The notes: a model not told the origin generated them from the sequence alone. Positions 1 through 9,490 are shown, counted from the stretch's first letter. The stretch: 64,000 nucleotides of DNA from Tissierellales bacterium (GCA_018433765.1 JAHDQO010000007.1:124001-188000), one strand, 5' to 3'. Numbers and translations: made by a program.

Positions 1-258
1 TACAACATCATCCTGTGTCGATAAAGAATTACTGCCGGTTACAGCTACTTCTGCTCCTCCAGCCGCTATTACTTTCGCTAAATATGCAGATTTTGCCTCT
101 AAATGAAGGGAAATCGAAACCTTTTTACCTGCAAAAGGCTTTGTTTTTATAAACTCTTCCTCTAAACCTCTTAATATAGGCATATTCTTTCTAACCCATT
201 CAATTTTTTGTCTTCCTATAGGTGCTAACTTTATATCTCTTATTGCACTTTTCATCAT
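1..258 (-). CDS. ahcY: Adenosylhomocysteinase, N-terminal part (cut by window edge)
   Basis: Only the first 86 codons lie in the window; the gene continues past position 1. The translation starts MMKSAIRDIKLAPIGRQK and contains SLHLEAKSAYLAKVIAAGG followed by VAVTGSNSLSTQDD, which is the conserved N-terminal substrate-binding region of S-adenosyl-L-homocysteine hydrolase. The enzyme reversibly hydrolyses S-adenosylhomocysteine to adenosine and homocysteine in the cytosolic methyl cycle. GGAGGT at 263-268 (minus strand) serves two adjacent ATG codons (258 and 255); spacing favours the second slightly. Family identification is from sequence. The NAD-binding part is outside the window, so intactness cannot be judged. 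luxS, the alternative route, is at 14223. Confidence 0.9.
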   Translation of the reverse strand, partial: MMKSAIRDIKLAPIGRQKIEWVRKNMPILRGLEEEFIKTKPFAGKKVSISLHLEAKSAYLAKVIAAGGAEVAVTGSNSLSTQDDVV

Positions 259-677
259 CTTTACCTCCAACAATATGTATAATTTAATAATAAATATTTA
301 AATTACCCCTTTTAAAAGCAATTACATATATACAATTCAGTGTAAACGTTTTTATTAATTATACATTTAGCATTTACAAAATGCAACAATTATTTTAGAA
401 AATATACGTTTAACTTTATTAAAATAATTACTTATAAATTTTTGTATTAAAGTCATATCAAAGTTTTATAACTATCATAATGAGCGCTTAAATTAGTTTT
501 GATTTCAAAAGCTAAGTTATAATTTATAACAAAGCGAAGTTTTTGTAATATCGTTTTTATTTATTAACTATTGCATTTGGTTATTAAATTTAATAAAATA
601 TATATAACATTTAATATTCGTTTGTAAAGAATTAAACTTTGCAACGTATATATTTGTTAATAAAAGGAGGCAACTTT
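259..677. other. Divergent intergenic region ahcY / lacI-type regulator
   Basis: About 420 bases of very AT-rich DNA lie between two divergent genes. It should hold promoters for both and probably operators for the LacI-type protein. I see one cre-like site at 341-354 and the core ATACGTTTAA near 404-413, and no convincing ORF, RNA or repeat. Confidence 0.5.
341..354 (+). promoter_or_regulatory. Possible LacI/CcpA-type operator
   Basis: TGTAAACGTTTTTA matches the catabolite-responsive-element consensus (TGNAANCGNWNNCW) except at one position, with the central CG preserved. It lies in the ahcY/lacI intergenic region. It could be an autoregulatory site for the neighbouring LacI-family protein or a CcpA site. 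This is pattern matching in AT-rich DNA, so confidence is low. Confidence 0.3.
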
Positions 678-1691
678 ATGAATCCTACCATTAAAGATGT
701 AGCTAAATGTGCAGGTGTTGCTATTAGCACTGTATCTCGTGTTTTAAATAATAAAGATAGAGTATCAGAAAAAACTAGGCAAAAAGTACTTCGTGCAGTA
801 GAATTACTTAATTATCAACCTAATCTGTTAGCTCAAAGTCTTAAAAATAAACATAGTAATACTATAGGATTAATAGTTCAAGATATATCACGACCATATT
901 TTCCTGATATTATAAAAGGAGTAGAAACTAAAGCACAAGAATATGGATTTAATGTTTTTCTTTGTGATGGTGAATGGAATACTCAAAAAATTATTTCTCA
1001 CTTTAATGTTTTACACAATAGAAATGTTGATGGTATTATTTTTTCTTCACCAATGAATTTAAACACTGATTTAATTTTTAAAATGAAACAAATTTCAAAC
1101 ACAGGTATTCCTATAGTGCTTCTTTCAAAAGAAAATAATGAATTAGGTTACTGTACCGTAAATATTGATGAAAGTGCTGGAGCTTATAAAGCTACAAATC
1201 ATTTATTGAACTTAGGTCATAAAAGAATTGCTTTTATTGGTGGTTTTAAAAACTCTTATATTACAGAGGACAGATTAGAAGGCTATCGTTTAGCTATGGG
1301 AAAAAGTAAATTATTTAGTAATAACTTAATAAAATATACTGACTTTGAAGTCGAAGGAGGAGAAAAAGCTACATTTGAACTATTAAATCAACCATCACCA
1401 CCGACAGCCATTTTAACAGTTGGAGATTTGATTGCAATAGGAGCATTAATGCAAGCCCAAAAGATGTCTGTAAAAGTGCCAAACGAACTATCAATAATAG
1501 GATTCGGAGGCATTGATTATACAAAATATACCACTCCTTCTCTCTCAACAGTTCATATTCCACGATTTGAACTAGGTCAGATAGCTATGGAAAAACTTTT
1601 TGAACAGATACAACAAGAGGTTTACAATATTGATAATGTCATACTGGATACTAAGCTTATAATTAGAGATTCATGTAGTAGTATTCACTAA
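678..1691 (+). CDS. LacI-family transcriptional regulator
   Basis: A 337-residue DNA-binding repressor or activator. Residues 1-55 hold a LacI-type helix-turn-helix (TIKDVAKCAGVAISTVSRVL) and hinge helix (NYQPNLLAQSL). The rest is a periplasmic-binding-protein-like effector domain (TIGLIVQDISRPYFPDIIKG, the GHKRIAFIGG region, and the C-terminal TTPSLSTVHIPRFELGQIAMEKL). The start at 678 is chosen because AAAGGAGG at 663-670 sits just upstream; an upstream in-frame extension to 639 has no ribosome site. The ligand cannot be read from sequence. No sugar genes are adjacent, so the target may be distant or the divergent ahcY promoter. It is complete, at the usual family length. Confidence 0.9.
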   Translation: MNPTIKDVAKCAGVAISTVSRVLNNKDRVSEKTRQKVLRAVELLNYQPNLLAQSLKNKHSNTIGLIVQDISRPYFPDIIKGVETKAQEYGFNVFLCDGEWNTQKIISHFNVLHNRNVDGIIFSSPMNLNTDLIFKMKQISNTGIPIVLLSKENNELGYCTVNIDESAGAYKATNHLLNLGHKRIAFIGGFKNSYITEDRLEGYRLAMGKSKLFSNNLIKYTDFEVEGGEKATFELLNQPSPPTAILTVGDLIAIGALMQAQKMSVKVPNELSIIGFGGIDYTKYTTPSLSTVHIPRFELGQIAMEKLFEQIQQEVYNIDNVILDTKLIIRDSCSSIH

Positions 1692-1746
1692 AATAATTTT
1701 AACTATATTGTATAATAATATATAAATTATCAATGGGGGTGATTTT

Positions 1747-2319
1747 ATGACAAAAGTTTTGAATGAAATGACTAACGAAGAACTTTGGGAGCTATTTCCT
1801 ATAATTGTAAGTAAACATAATCCAGTTTGGAAAGAAAACTATAGCGTTGAAAAATGAATAATAGAGCAAACTATTGGAACTGAAAATATAGTTAGAATAA
1901 ATCACTTTGGCAGTACCTATGTTCCAAATCTGCTCGCAAAACCAACAATTGATATTCTTCTTGAAATTACAGATAGTACAGATACTGAAAAACTAATATT
2001 AGATATGCAATCAATTGGATACACATATAGTCCACAACCTGATAACCCACCACCACATATAATGCTAATGAAGGGATATACACCAGATGGATTTAAGGGA
2101 CAAGTTTATCATGTACATGTTAGGTATAATGGTGATTGGGATGAGCTTTATTTTAGAGATTATTTAGTTGCACATACTGAAGCAGCAGAACAATATGGTA
2201 AGCTAAAACTAAAATTACAAAAAAAATATGAGCATAACAGAGATGCTTATACACAAGCAAAATCTAAATTCATTCGTGAAATTACAGTATTAGCAAGAAA
2301 AGAATTCAAAAAGTTATAA
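1747..2319 (+). pseudogene. GrpB-family (UPF0157) protein interrupted by in-frame TGA
   Basis: The frame opens at ATG 1747 behind GGGGGTGAT and reads MTKVLNEMTNEELWELFPII, then meets TGA at 1855-1857 (codon 37). It continues in the same frame with RINHFGSTYVPNLLAKPTID, the hallmark of GrpB/UPF0157 proteins (nucleotidyltransferase-like fold), through to TAA at 2319. Full length would be 190 residues, normal for the family. Family members usually carry a polar or charged residue, not Cys, at the interrupted position, so selenocysteine is unlikely and a nonsense mutation or sequencing error is the simplest reading. The genome does appear to decode another UGA (56747), which keeps the question open. 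Confidence 0.7.
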
Positions 2320-2324
2320 AACAT

Positions 2325-2361
2325 AAAAATGACTGTACAATTAATAAGTCCAGTCATTTTT
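2325..2361. terminator. Bidirectional intrinsic terminator
   Basis: AAAAATGACTG (2325-2335) pairs with CAGTCATTTTT (2351-2361). It sits between the convergent GrpB-like gene and the M14 peptidase, with A and T tracts suited to both strands. Confidence 0.8.
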
Positions 2362-2375
2362 TATAGATAATTTTA

Positions 2376-3650
2376 TTAAATTACAGATGCTAGCAGTAAT
2401 AACTCTTCATTATTGTTATAAATCATAGGAAATTGTTCTATTGGAAGCGGATTTTTACCTCTTCCTACCTCTACTGTATATCCGGGTCTTCTATAATCCT
2501 GTATAAACCAGTCTTTCATTCCTGCATAACTTCCTATTCCATATATTTCACCTAGCCTATATCCACTGACTTCAGCAAATTGATCTCCTATTATTTTTGA
2601 TTCTGGCATAGGCTCCAAATCTTCAAACCGCCAAAATATTACTTGGCCTTGAGAGTGATATGCAAGTACAAGTCTAAAATCATGCTTATTAACAAAATCT
2701 ACTATTGCCTGAGATTCTGGCTCTGATAAAGCAAATGGTCCTGAACATCTTGTCGGACCGGGACAACTAATTCCTAGTTCTATTTCTCCATCTTTTGATT
2801 CCTGCCATTTAGCTGGATAATTATGATTTAAATCTATACCCTTGTTATTAGACTGCCAAGTAGTTGAAAAATCAGTACTTCCGTTATTCCACTGTATTAA
2901 TTCATCATAATATGGGTTATCTTCACTTAATCCATTAAGGACTAAATCTATTCCATCAGGATTTACCATTGGAATAATATAAATACTGCTGTTATCCCAA
3001 ATTTTTGATGTATCATATCCTCTTATTGACTGATTATTTACATATGCTTTGAGAAAATTTTCAGCAAATTTCATTAATACCGGAGATGTTATCCATTCTA
3101 GTGCATGATGAGCACCATTATAAAATACTTGATTATCTCCCTCACCTAGTCTTATATAATATAATTCTCTTCCTAATACGCTTTTTCCTGCTGATCCTAC
3201 TTCAAGAAACGGATATCTTAATTTAAGTCCTTCTATATCTCTTTCTAAGATATCATATGTGTACCCTATATCAGTATCAACTATGTCAAAACAATATGGA
3301 ATATTAATTACCTGCCCTATTTGAAGATTATTAGGATTTATATCAGGATTAGCTGTTAGTATTTTATTTACTGTAGTATTAAATCTTATTGATAAATACC
3401 ATAAATTGTCACCAGGTCTTATAGTATAGGATACAGCGCCTAGTAATAATGGATTCAATTTTTCATAAGTTGCAGGTCCTATTATACCATCTGAAACTAA
3501 ACCGTTATTATTTTGAAATTCTTTGACTGCTCTCTCAGTTTCAGGCCCAAAAACACCATCAACATAATATATTTCATAGCCAATTTTTTTAAGAAGTGAT
3601 TGTATTTCCATTACATCTGTTCCTGTAGACCCTAGTGCTAAGGTTCTCAA
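2376..3650 (-). CDS. M14 family zinc peptidase with peptidoglycan-binding and LysM domains
   Basis: 424 residues in three parts. Residues ~8-66 are a peptidoglycan-binding-1 domain (LGSTGTDVMEIQSLLKKIGY, VDGVFGPETERAVKEFQ). Residues ~74-118 are a LysM domain (YTIRPGDNLWYLSIRFNTTV). Residues ~130-424 are an M14 carboxypeptidase domain with the zinc ligands HALE (H182, E185), DLNHNYP, the third ligand in LAYHSQGQ, and the catalytic Glu in TVEVGRG. The architecture matches gamma-D-glutamyl-(L)-meso-diaminopimelate peptidase I, which cuts cell-wall peptides, often during sporulation or germination. There is no clear signal peptide. The start is TTG at 3650, with AGGAGG 8 bases upstream. The specific substrate is inferred from architecture. 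Confidence 0.88.
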   Translation of the reverse strand: MRTLALGSTGTDVMEIQSLLKKIGYEIYYVDGVFGPETERAVKEFQNNNGLVSDGIIGPATYEKLNPLLLGAVSYTIRPGDNLWYLSIRFNTTVNKILTANPDINPNNLQIGQVINIPYCFDIVDTDIGYTYDILERDIEGLKLRYPFLEVGSAGKSVLGRELYYIRLGEGDNQVFYNGAHHALEWITSPVLMKFAENFLKAYVNNQSIRGYDTSKIWDNSSIYIIPMVNPDGIDLVLNGLSEDNPYYDELIQWNNGSTDFSTTWQSNNKGIDLNHNYPAKWQESKDGEIELGISCPGPTRCSGPFALSEPESQAIVDFVNKHDFRLVLAYHSQGQVIFWRFEDLEPMPESKIIGDQFAEVSGYRLGEIYGIGSYAGMKDWFIQDYRRPGYTVEVGRGKNPLPIEQFPMIYNNNEELLLLASVI

Positions 3651-3856
3651 ATCTATTACCTCCTAACTATTACATTGTTTATAACATTTTATACAGTGTA
3701 TATAATATTGGTTACTTTTTATGAACCTTTACTTAATTTTTTAAAGTTAATTAAGAGTAGTTATAAAAAAACTTTTTCCTTTTTAGATATTTTTTACTAT
3801 GAATTTGAAATATTTTTGTTATAATATTCATGTCAATACTATAAGGAGATGCCTAT

Positions 3857-5866
3857 ATGACTAAAAAAATTATTATCTTCCTAACTATTCTTATAGTTGT
3901 TATTACTGGTTTTATCAATAGCTTTATTAAATTAAAATACAATATAAATATTTTTGAATATATAAATTCAGACATGCCTTTAAAAGAAAATGAGCTTGAA
4001 ATTCTAAAAAAACATTCTACATTAATATACGGCGCAGATTATAATTCTCCTCCACTACGGTATGTAGACAATAGTACAAATCAATACGAAGGTTTAGCTA
4101 TTGACTATTTGAATGCTCTTTCGCTTGAGCTAGGCATAGCTATTGAATTTAAACCTTTAATATGGAGCAAAGCTCTCGAACAATTAAAAAATGGTGAAAC
4201 TGACATATGTGATATGTATAAATCAGAAATCAGAGCTAAAGATTTTCTTTTTTCAAATCCAATTTATTATCAAAGAGGAGCAGTATTAATACCTAAAAAT
4301 TCTTCATCAATTTCTAATCTTAAAGATATTGAAGGCAAAACTATAGCTGGAAACAAGGGTGATTACATCTTTGAATATATTGATAAAAATTATTCTCAAG
4401 TAGAAGCAATCGAATCTCCTCATTTACAGAAAGCAATTAATCTTCTAAAAGATGGAAAAGTAGATGCTGTACTTGGAGATGAGTCTGTTATAAACTATTT
4501 TATTACAAAAGATGATTCAAAGGATAATTTTAAATTATTAGACACATATCTTTATGAAAGAGAGGCAGTACTAGCTGTATCTAAAAACAATGCAGAACTT
4601 CTCAGCATAATAAATAAAGGAATTAACCAACTTAATAAAAAAAACACAATGGAAAAAATATATCAAAAATGGTTCGGCACTTCACCTTTAATTACTAAGA
4701 ATTATAAAGGTGAACAATATTTTTTACTTGCCAAATTTGTATTACTAATTGCGTTTTTTATCGGAGTTTCACTTTACGTTTGGAATGTTCAATTAAAAAA
4801 GGAAGTTAAAAAGCAAACTAATCAGCTATTTCTTTCTAAAAATGAATTGGAAACCACATTTAACGGATTAACTCATTTAATGCTTGTTATGAATGAAAAA
4901 TGTATTATAACAGAGGCAAATAAAGCTTTTTGTGAAACTATAAATTATCCAAAAGATAAAATAAAAAATATACATTGCAAAAAAGTAGATGGAATTCTAG
5001 GTTTTGACTGCTCTAATTGTGTAATTTCAAAATCATTAAAAGAAAATCACTCTATAAATACAGAAATAAAGAAAAATAATAGAATTTATAAAGTTAACAG
5101 CTATATTCTTGAAAAGTTACCTAATACAAGTAATAGAGTTTTAGTAATGATTGAAGATATTACAGATATAAAAGTTAATGAAAAGAAAATGCTTCAATCT
5201 AGCAAAATGGCAGCAGTAGGACATTTGGCAGCTGGAGTTGCGCATGAAATACGTAACCCACTAGGAATTATAAGAAACTGTTGTTATTTACTTAATAGAT
5301 CTAATTTATCAGCAGACGATAAAGAATCAATACAAATGATAGAATCATCAGTTGAGAGCACAAATAAAATAATTGATAATCTGCTGAATTTTTCTAGACT
5401 TACTGATAACAGTAAAACTTGTACTAATATTTATAACTTAGTAAATAATATTTTCAACCTTAATAATAAGATTTTTAAAAGCAAAGAAATCGATTTCACA
5501 TTACAATGTAATCGTAATTTAGAAGTAATGGTAAATGCTGAATCATTAAAACACATTTTAATCAATTTAATTTCTAATTCGATAGATGCAATGCCAGATG
5601 GTGGAACTATATCTATATCAATAGATTATACTGATAATAATTTAAATATAATAATGAGTGACACCGGTTTTGGAATGGATGAAGAAACATTAAATAATAT
5701 TTTTAATCCTTTCTTTACTACAAAAGATGTAGGCTCAGGAACCGGTCTTGGTTTATATATAACATATAATGAAATTAATAAACTTAATGGATCAATACGA
5801 GTAGATAGTATTTTAAACAGCGGAACATCATTTATAATATCTATTCCAATAACTGAGGAGGTATAA
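3857..5866 (+). CDS. Membrane sensor histidine kinase with SBP_bac_3 sensor domain
   Basis: 669 residues. An N-terminal membrane segment (~4-22) is followed by an extracytoplasmic domain (~50-275) resembling amino-acid solute-binding proteins (LIYGADYNSPPLRYVDN, DICDMYKSEIRAKDFLFSNP, DAVLGDESVINYF). A second membrane helix (~288-308), a PAS domain (~325-437) with Cys374, Cys385 and Cys388, and the kinase core follow. H463 lies in VAHEIRNPLG; the N box is NLISNSIDAMPDGG, with DTGFGMDEE and GSGTGLGLYI ATP-binding motifs. The core is of the NtrB type. It probably binds an extracellular amino acid and phosphorylates the response regulator 3 bases downstream. The ligand is inferred from the domain and the downstream brnQ. 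Confidence 0.9.
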   Translation: MTKKIIIFLTILIVVITGFINSFIKLKYNINIFEYINSDMPLKENELEILKKHSTLIYGADYNSPPLRYVDNSTNQYEGLAIDYLNALSLELGIAIEFKPLIWSKALEQLKNGETDICDMYKSEIRAKDFLFSNPIYYQRGAVLIPKNSSSISNLKDIEGKTIAGNKGDYIFEYIDKNYSQVEAIESPHLQKAINLLKDGKVDAVLGDESVINYFITKDDSKDNFKLLDTYLYEREAVLAVSKNNAELLSIINKGINQLNKKNTMEKIYQKWFGTSPLITKNYKGEQYFLLAKFVLLIAFFIGVSLYVWNVQLKKEVKKQTNQLFLSKNELETTFNGLTHLMLVMNEKCIITEANKAFCETINYPKDKIKNIHCKKVDGILGFDCSNCVISKSLKENHSINTEIKKNNRIYKVNSYILEKLPNTSNRVLVMIEDITDIKVNEKKMLQSSKMAAVGHLAAGVAHEIRNPLGIIRNCCYLLNRSNLSADDKESIQMIESSVESTNKIIDNLLNFSRLTDNSKTCTNIYNLVNNIFNLNNKIFKSKEIDFTLQCNRNLEVMVNAESLKHILINLISNSIDAMPDGGTISISIDYTDNNLNIIMSDTGFGMDEETLNNIFNPFFTTKDVGSGTGLGLYITYNEINKLNGSIRVDSILNSGTSFIISIPITEEV

Positions 5867-5869
5867 TAT

Positions 5870-7210
5870 ATGAATTCAAATTCTTTTAATATACTTATCG
5901 TTGATGATGAAAAAGACTATACTCAAATAATGAAGAAAGTACTTGCTTATGAAGGATATAATATCCACACAGCAAATAGTGGTAAAGAAGCTCTTGAAAA
6001 ATTAAGTGTTAAGAAATATCACCTCGTTTTAACTGATTTAATGATGGAAAAAATTAATGGAATAGAATTGCTTGAAGAAATACAAAAGAGCTATAGGGAT
6101 ACATATGTAATATTAATAACAGGTTATGGCTCTGTAAAAAACGCTGTAACAGCCATGAAAAAAGGTGCCTACTCTTATTTTATTAAAGGAAATGATCCTG
6201 AAGAACTATTAATGGAAATAAGGAAAATATTTGATATTACAAAACTAAAATTAGAAAATTCAGTATTAAAGATATCCAGCAGTAATCAAAAGAAACACCT
6301 TACATCTAAAAATAAGACTTTTCAAGAAACTATAGATATGGCTTTAAAAGCTTCTAAAAGTAATGCAAATATTCTAATTTTAGGGGAATCAGGAGTTGGT
6401 AAAGAAGTTTTTGCAAAATTAATACATGATGCTAGTGATAGAAATCAAAATGCATTTATACCTGTAAATTGTTATGCACTTCAAGATACTGTACTTGAAT
6501 CAGAACTATTTGGACATATAAAAGGATCTTTCACTGGTGCCAACGAAGATCGGATAGGACGTTTTGAAGCAGCAAACGGAGGTACTATATTTCTTGATGA
6601 AATTGCTGATACTCCATTATCTATTCAAACTAAATTGTTAAGAACTATAGAAAATAAGCAGCTCGAAAAAATAGGGAGTAATCAAACAATAGATGTTGAT
6701 TTTAGATTGATAACTGCTACAAATAAAAATATTAACAAATTAATAGAAAAGGGTCAATTTAGAGAAGATTTCTATTATAGAATTAGTACAATAATTATTA
6801 CAATTCCTCCACTAAGAGAACGAACTGAAGACATTCCAGATTTAATATATTATTTTGTAAATAAATACTCTATAGAGTTAAAAAAGGAGATTGATTACGT
6901 AGATGATGAACTAATAAGGTATCTCGTAAATTACGAATATCCAGGTAATGTGAGAGAATTAAAAAATATAATTGAAAGACTTATTGTATTCAGTGACAGC
7001 AGTGTTTTAAAAATAGATAATTTACCTACAAACAATACATTTAAAGCTAAAACACTTAAAGAAGTTAGGAAATTAGCAGAAAAAAAATATATTGATTCAG
7101 TTCTTAGAAATACAAATTATAATATGACCAAGACATCAGAAATGTTAGATATCAGCAGGCGTCAGTTATTTAATAAAATAAATGAATTAAACATATATAA
7201 TGGGAAATAA
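5870..7210 (+). CDS. NtrC-family sigma-54-dependent response regulator
   Basis: 446 residues. Receiver domain 1-120 with acidic pocket D12/D13, phosphorylation site D56 (VLTDLMME) and K106. An AAA+ sigma-54 activation domain follows, with Walker A GESGVGKE, the sigma-54 loop as GSFTGA (a natural variant of GAFTGA), Walker [12 protein letters not shown] and the arginine-finger region REDFYYRIS. It ends in a Fis-type helix-turn-helix ([18 protein letters not shown]). Its start is 3 bases after the kinase stop, so the two form one operon. The only sigma-54 promoter visible nearby is the one before brnQ, which makes that gene the probable target. Confidence 0.93.
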   Translation: MNSNSFNILIVDDEKDYTQIMKKVLAYEGYNIHTANSGKEALEKLSVKKYHLVLTDLMMEKINGIELLEEIQKSYRDTYVILITGYGSVKNAVTAMKKGAYSYFIKGNDPEELLMEIRKIFDITKLKLENSVLKISSSNQKKHLTSKNKTFQETIDMALKASKSNANILILGESGVGKEVFAKLIHDASDRNQNAFIPVNCYALQDTVLESELFGHIKGSFTGANEDRIGRFEAANGGTIFLDEIADTPLSIQTKLLRTIENKQLEKIGSNQTIDVDFRLITATNKNINKLIEKGQFREDFYYRISTIIITIPPLRERTEDIPDLIYYFVNKYSIELKKEIDYVDDELIRYLVNYEYPGNVRELKNIIERLIVFSDSSVLKIDNLPTNNTFKAKTLKEVRKLAEKKYIDSVLRNTNYNMTKTSEMLDISRRQLFNKINELNIYNGK

Positions 7211-7246
7211 ATTTCTTTTAAATGGAAATTTATTTCCCATTTTTAT
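7202..7246 (+). terminator. Intrinsic terminator after the two-component operon
   Basis: GGGAAATAAATTT, overlapping the regulator stop codon, pairs with AAATTTATTTCCC, followed by ATTTTTAT. It separates the two-component operon from brnQ. Confidence 0.75.
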
Positions 7247-7290
7247 CGCTTCTAATCCAATAATGTCTGTAATTTTTACAATTTTTATCT

Positions 7291-7306
7291 TGGCACTCCT
7301 TTTGCA
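7291..7306 (+). promoter_or_regulatory. Sigma-54 (-24/-12) promoter of brnQ
   Basis: TGGCAC (7291-7296), five bases, then TTGCA (7302-7306) matches the sigma-54 consensus exactly, with the invariant GG (7292-7293) and GC (7304-7305) 12 bases apart. It lies about 40 bases before the brnQ start and just after a gene for a sigma-54 activator. Expected initiation is near 7317. Confidence 0.9.
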
Positions 7307-7345
7307 AATATATATGTTAAAAATCATATATTTAGGAGGCCAAAC

Positions 7346-8665
7346 ATGAAAAGAAAACAAAAAGATATTATTATTATCGGGGCTGCACTATTTGCAATGT
7401 TTTTTGGTGCTGGAAATCTAATATTTCCACCTGCTATAGGATTTACCTCTGGAAACCATTGGTTTGTTACTATGATAGGTTTTTTATTAACTGGAGTAGG
7501 ATTACCTATATTAGGTATTATTGCTGTATCTCATGCAGGTGGAAGTATTAACGATTTAGCTAATAAAGTAAGTCCATTATTTTCTAAAATATTAGGTACT
7601 GTTGTTATTCTTGCTATAGGACCTTTACTTGCTATTCCTAGAACAGGTGCTACAGTATTTGAAATTGGGATTAAGCCAATTTTTAGCAATGCAAACCCAT
7701 TATTAGTATCAGTTATTTATTTTTCTATTACTCTATTCTTTGTAATAAAACCCTCGGGTATAGTAGATAAAATTGGTAAAATACTAACACCTATTTTGCT
7801 TATAGTTATTAGTACTATTATAGTTAAAGGAATTGTTAATCCAATCAGTACTCCAACTGTAACATTAATTAAAAATCCATTTTCTAAAGGATTCCTAGAG
7901 GGATACCAAACTATGGATGCTCTTGCATCAATTGTTTTTGGTGGAATAGTACTTATATCTCTCATTGAAAAAGGATATAAAGATAAAAAACAGCAAATTA
8001 AATTAACTACCAAAGCTGGGTTATTAGCAGGTATAGGACTTGCATTTGTTTATGGTGGACTATTATATCTTGGAGCAACATCTAGCAATGTATTTGAAAC
8101 AGGAATTACAAAAACCGAACTAATCGTAAGTATAACTAACAGTATATTAGGAAATTTAGGACAAATAGGACTATGCTTAGCCGTGTCAGCAGCATGTTTA
8201 ACAACATCTATTGGTTTAACAGCTACTGTAGGTAATTATTTTGAAAATTTAACTAAGAATAAACTAAGTTATAAATTAATTGTCATTGTAACAGTATTTT
8301 TTAGTACTATAATGTCAGTTGTAGGAGTTGAAAAAATAGTAGCATTTTCAGTTCCTTTACTGACATTAGTGTATCCTATTGCCATAATACTAATTCTATT
8401 TAATTTAATAGACAAATGGCTTCCAAGTCAGCAAATGTACAGTGGAGCGGTAATTGGAGCATTTGCAGTTAATGTTTTTAGTGTATTATCTTCTTTTAAT
8501 ATTCAAATACCTTATATTAGTAATCTAATCTCATGTCTTCCTTTTGCTGAATCTGGTTTTGGATGGATTGTTCCTTCAGTAACTTTATCACTTATAGCTG
8601 GATTAATACCAATTAAAATTAAAACTAAATCTATTAATTACAATCAAGTTTCAAACAAAGCATAA
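7346..8665 (+). CDS. brnQ: Branched-chain amino acid transporter, LIVCS family
   Basis: 439 residues with about 12 hydrophobic helices. The N-terminus (IIIGAALFAMFFGAGNLIFPPAIGF region) is the BrnQ signature. LIVCS carriers move leucine, isoleucine and valine across the cytoplasmic membrane with Na+ or H+. AGGAGG precedes the ATG. The gene stands alone between a terminator and its own sigma-54 promoter, directly downstream of a two-component system whose sensor resembles an amino-acid-binding protein. Inference: an external amino acid is sensed by the kinase and brnQ is the regulated output, which would suit an amino-acid-fermenting anaerobe. Confidence 0.93.
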   Translation: MKRKQKDIIIIGAALFAMFFGAGNLIFPPAIGFTSGNHWFVTMIGFLLTGVGLPILGIIAVSHAGGSINDLANKVSPLFSKILGTVVILAIGPLLAIPRTGATVFEIGIKPIFSNANPLLVSVIYFSITLFFVIKPSGIVDKIGKILTPILLIVISTIIVKGIVNPISTPTVTLIKNPFSKGFLEGYQTMDALASIVFGGIVLISLIEKGYKDKKQQIKLTTKAGLLAGIGLAFVYGGLLYLGATSSNVFETGITKTELIVSITNSILGNLGQIGLCLAVSAACLTTSIGLTATVGNYFENLTKNKLSYKLIVIVTVFFSTIMSVVGVEKIVAFSVPLLTLVYPIAIILILFNLIDKWLPSQQMYSGAVIGAFAVNVFSVLSSFNIQIPYISNLISCLPFAESGFGWIVPSVTLSLIAGLIPIKIKTKSINYNQVSNKA

Positions 8666-8682
8666 CCATACTAGTTAATAAA

Positions 8683-8722
8683 AATAAGGCATATTTCTAA
8701 ATATTTAGTATTATGCCTTATT
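8683..8722. terminator. Bidirectional intrinsic terminator
   Basis: AATAAGGCATA (8683-8693) pairs with TATGCCTTATT (8712-8722), between convergent brnQ and the peroxiredoxin gene. Confidence 0.8.
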
Positions 8723-8742
8723 ATTAACTATATTTGGTATGC

Positions 8743-9264
8743 TTAGAGAAGCTTTTCTCCCTCCTGCCAATCAATGGGACAAAGTCCTCCTGTTTTAAGT
8801 GCTTTTAGCACTCTTAATGTTTCGTCTACAGATCTTCCTACATTTAAATCATGGATAACCGAATACCTTATTACTCCTTCTGGGTCAATTATAAATAATC
8901 CTCTAAGTGCAATGCCCTCATCTTCTACTAATATACCGTAATTTTGTGATGCCTGCTTAGTTATATCTGATGCTATAGGAAAGTTTACTCTTCCTAAATC
9001 ACTATTAATCCAAGCTTTATGAGAATGTTCACTATCTACGCTTACAGCTAATACTTCAGCACCTACCTTATTAAAATCTTTAACTCTTTTACTATAGCCT
9101 GTAATTTCTGTAGGACAGACAAAAGTAAAATCCAATGGATAAAAAAACATTACTAGCCATTTACCTTTATAATCTTCTAACTTAACTCTACTAAACTTTG
9201 TACCTTCTCCGTTAACTGTTGCCATGTTAAAGCATGGTGCTTTTTTTCCAACTAATCTTTCCAT
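8743..9264 (-). CDS. 2-Cys peroxiredoxin (AhpC/Prx1 type)
   Basis: 173 residues. The peroxidatic Cys50 is in DFTFVCPTE, with the family Arg in IALRGLFIIDPEG and a resolving Cys162 in GGLCPIDW. It reduces hydrogen peroxide and organic peroxides in the cytosol with electrons from a thioredoxin- or AhpF-like reductase. It is slightly shorter at the C-terminus than typical AhpC. The start has a GGAGAG-type site a few bases upstream. It stands alone between a terminator and a spore-protein gene. The window holds a second, divergent paralogue at 56492 with TGA in place of the Cys codon. Confidence 0.93.
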   Translation of the reverse strand: MERLVGKKAPCFNMATVNGEGTKFSRVKLEDYKGKWLVMFFYPLDFTFVCPTEITGYSKRVKDFNKVGAEVLAVSVDSEHSHKAWINSDLGRVNFPIASDITKQASQNYGILVEDEGIALRGLFIIDPEGVIRYSVIHDLNVGRSVDETLRVLKALKTGGLCPIDWQEGEKLL

Positions 9265-9286
9265 TTTTCCATCTCTCCATTTATAT

Positions 9287-9490
9287 TTAATTATTAGTAT
9301 CTTTATTTATTATTTGCTTTTCGCCCATTTCAACTAGTTTTTTAGTCATCTGTCCTCCAACATATCCTCCAAAGAAAACATTTTGACCTTTACTATTGTT
9401 ATTTGAAGTTATTCCTAATTCATTAGCAATTTCAATTTTCATTTGATTCAATGCTTCTTTTGCATTAGGATCTATAGGTACTTTTGACAT
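9287..9490 (-). CDS. Alpha/beta-type small acid-soluble spore protein
   Basis: 67 residues: MSKVPIDPNAKEALNQMK, then EIANELGI, and later NVFFGGYVGGQMTKKLVEMG. These are the two conserved blocks of alpha/beta SASPs, which coat spore DNA, hold it in an A-like form and protect it from UV and heat. The IEIANE segment corresponds to the GPR protease cleavage site used at germination. The start at 9490 follows GAGGTGAT; an in-frame extension upstream lacks a site. Expression is expected in the forespore under sigma-G (family knowledge). It is direct evidence that the organism sporulates. Confidence 0.93.
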   Translation of the reverse strand: MSKVPIDPNAKEALNQMKIEIANELGITSNNNSKGQNVFFGGYVGGQMTKKLVEMGEKQIINKDTNN

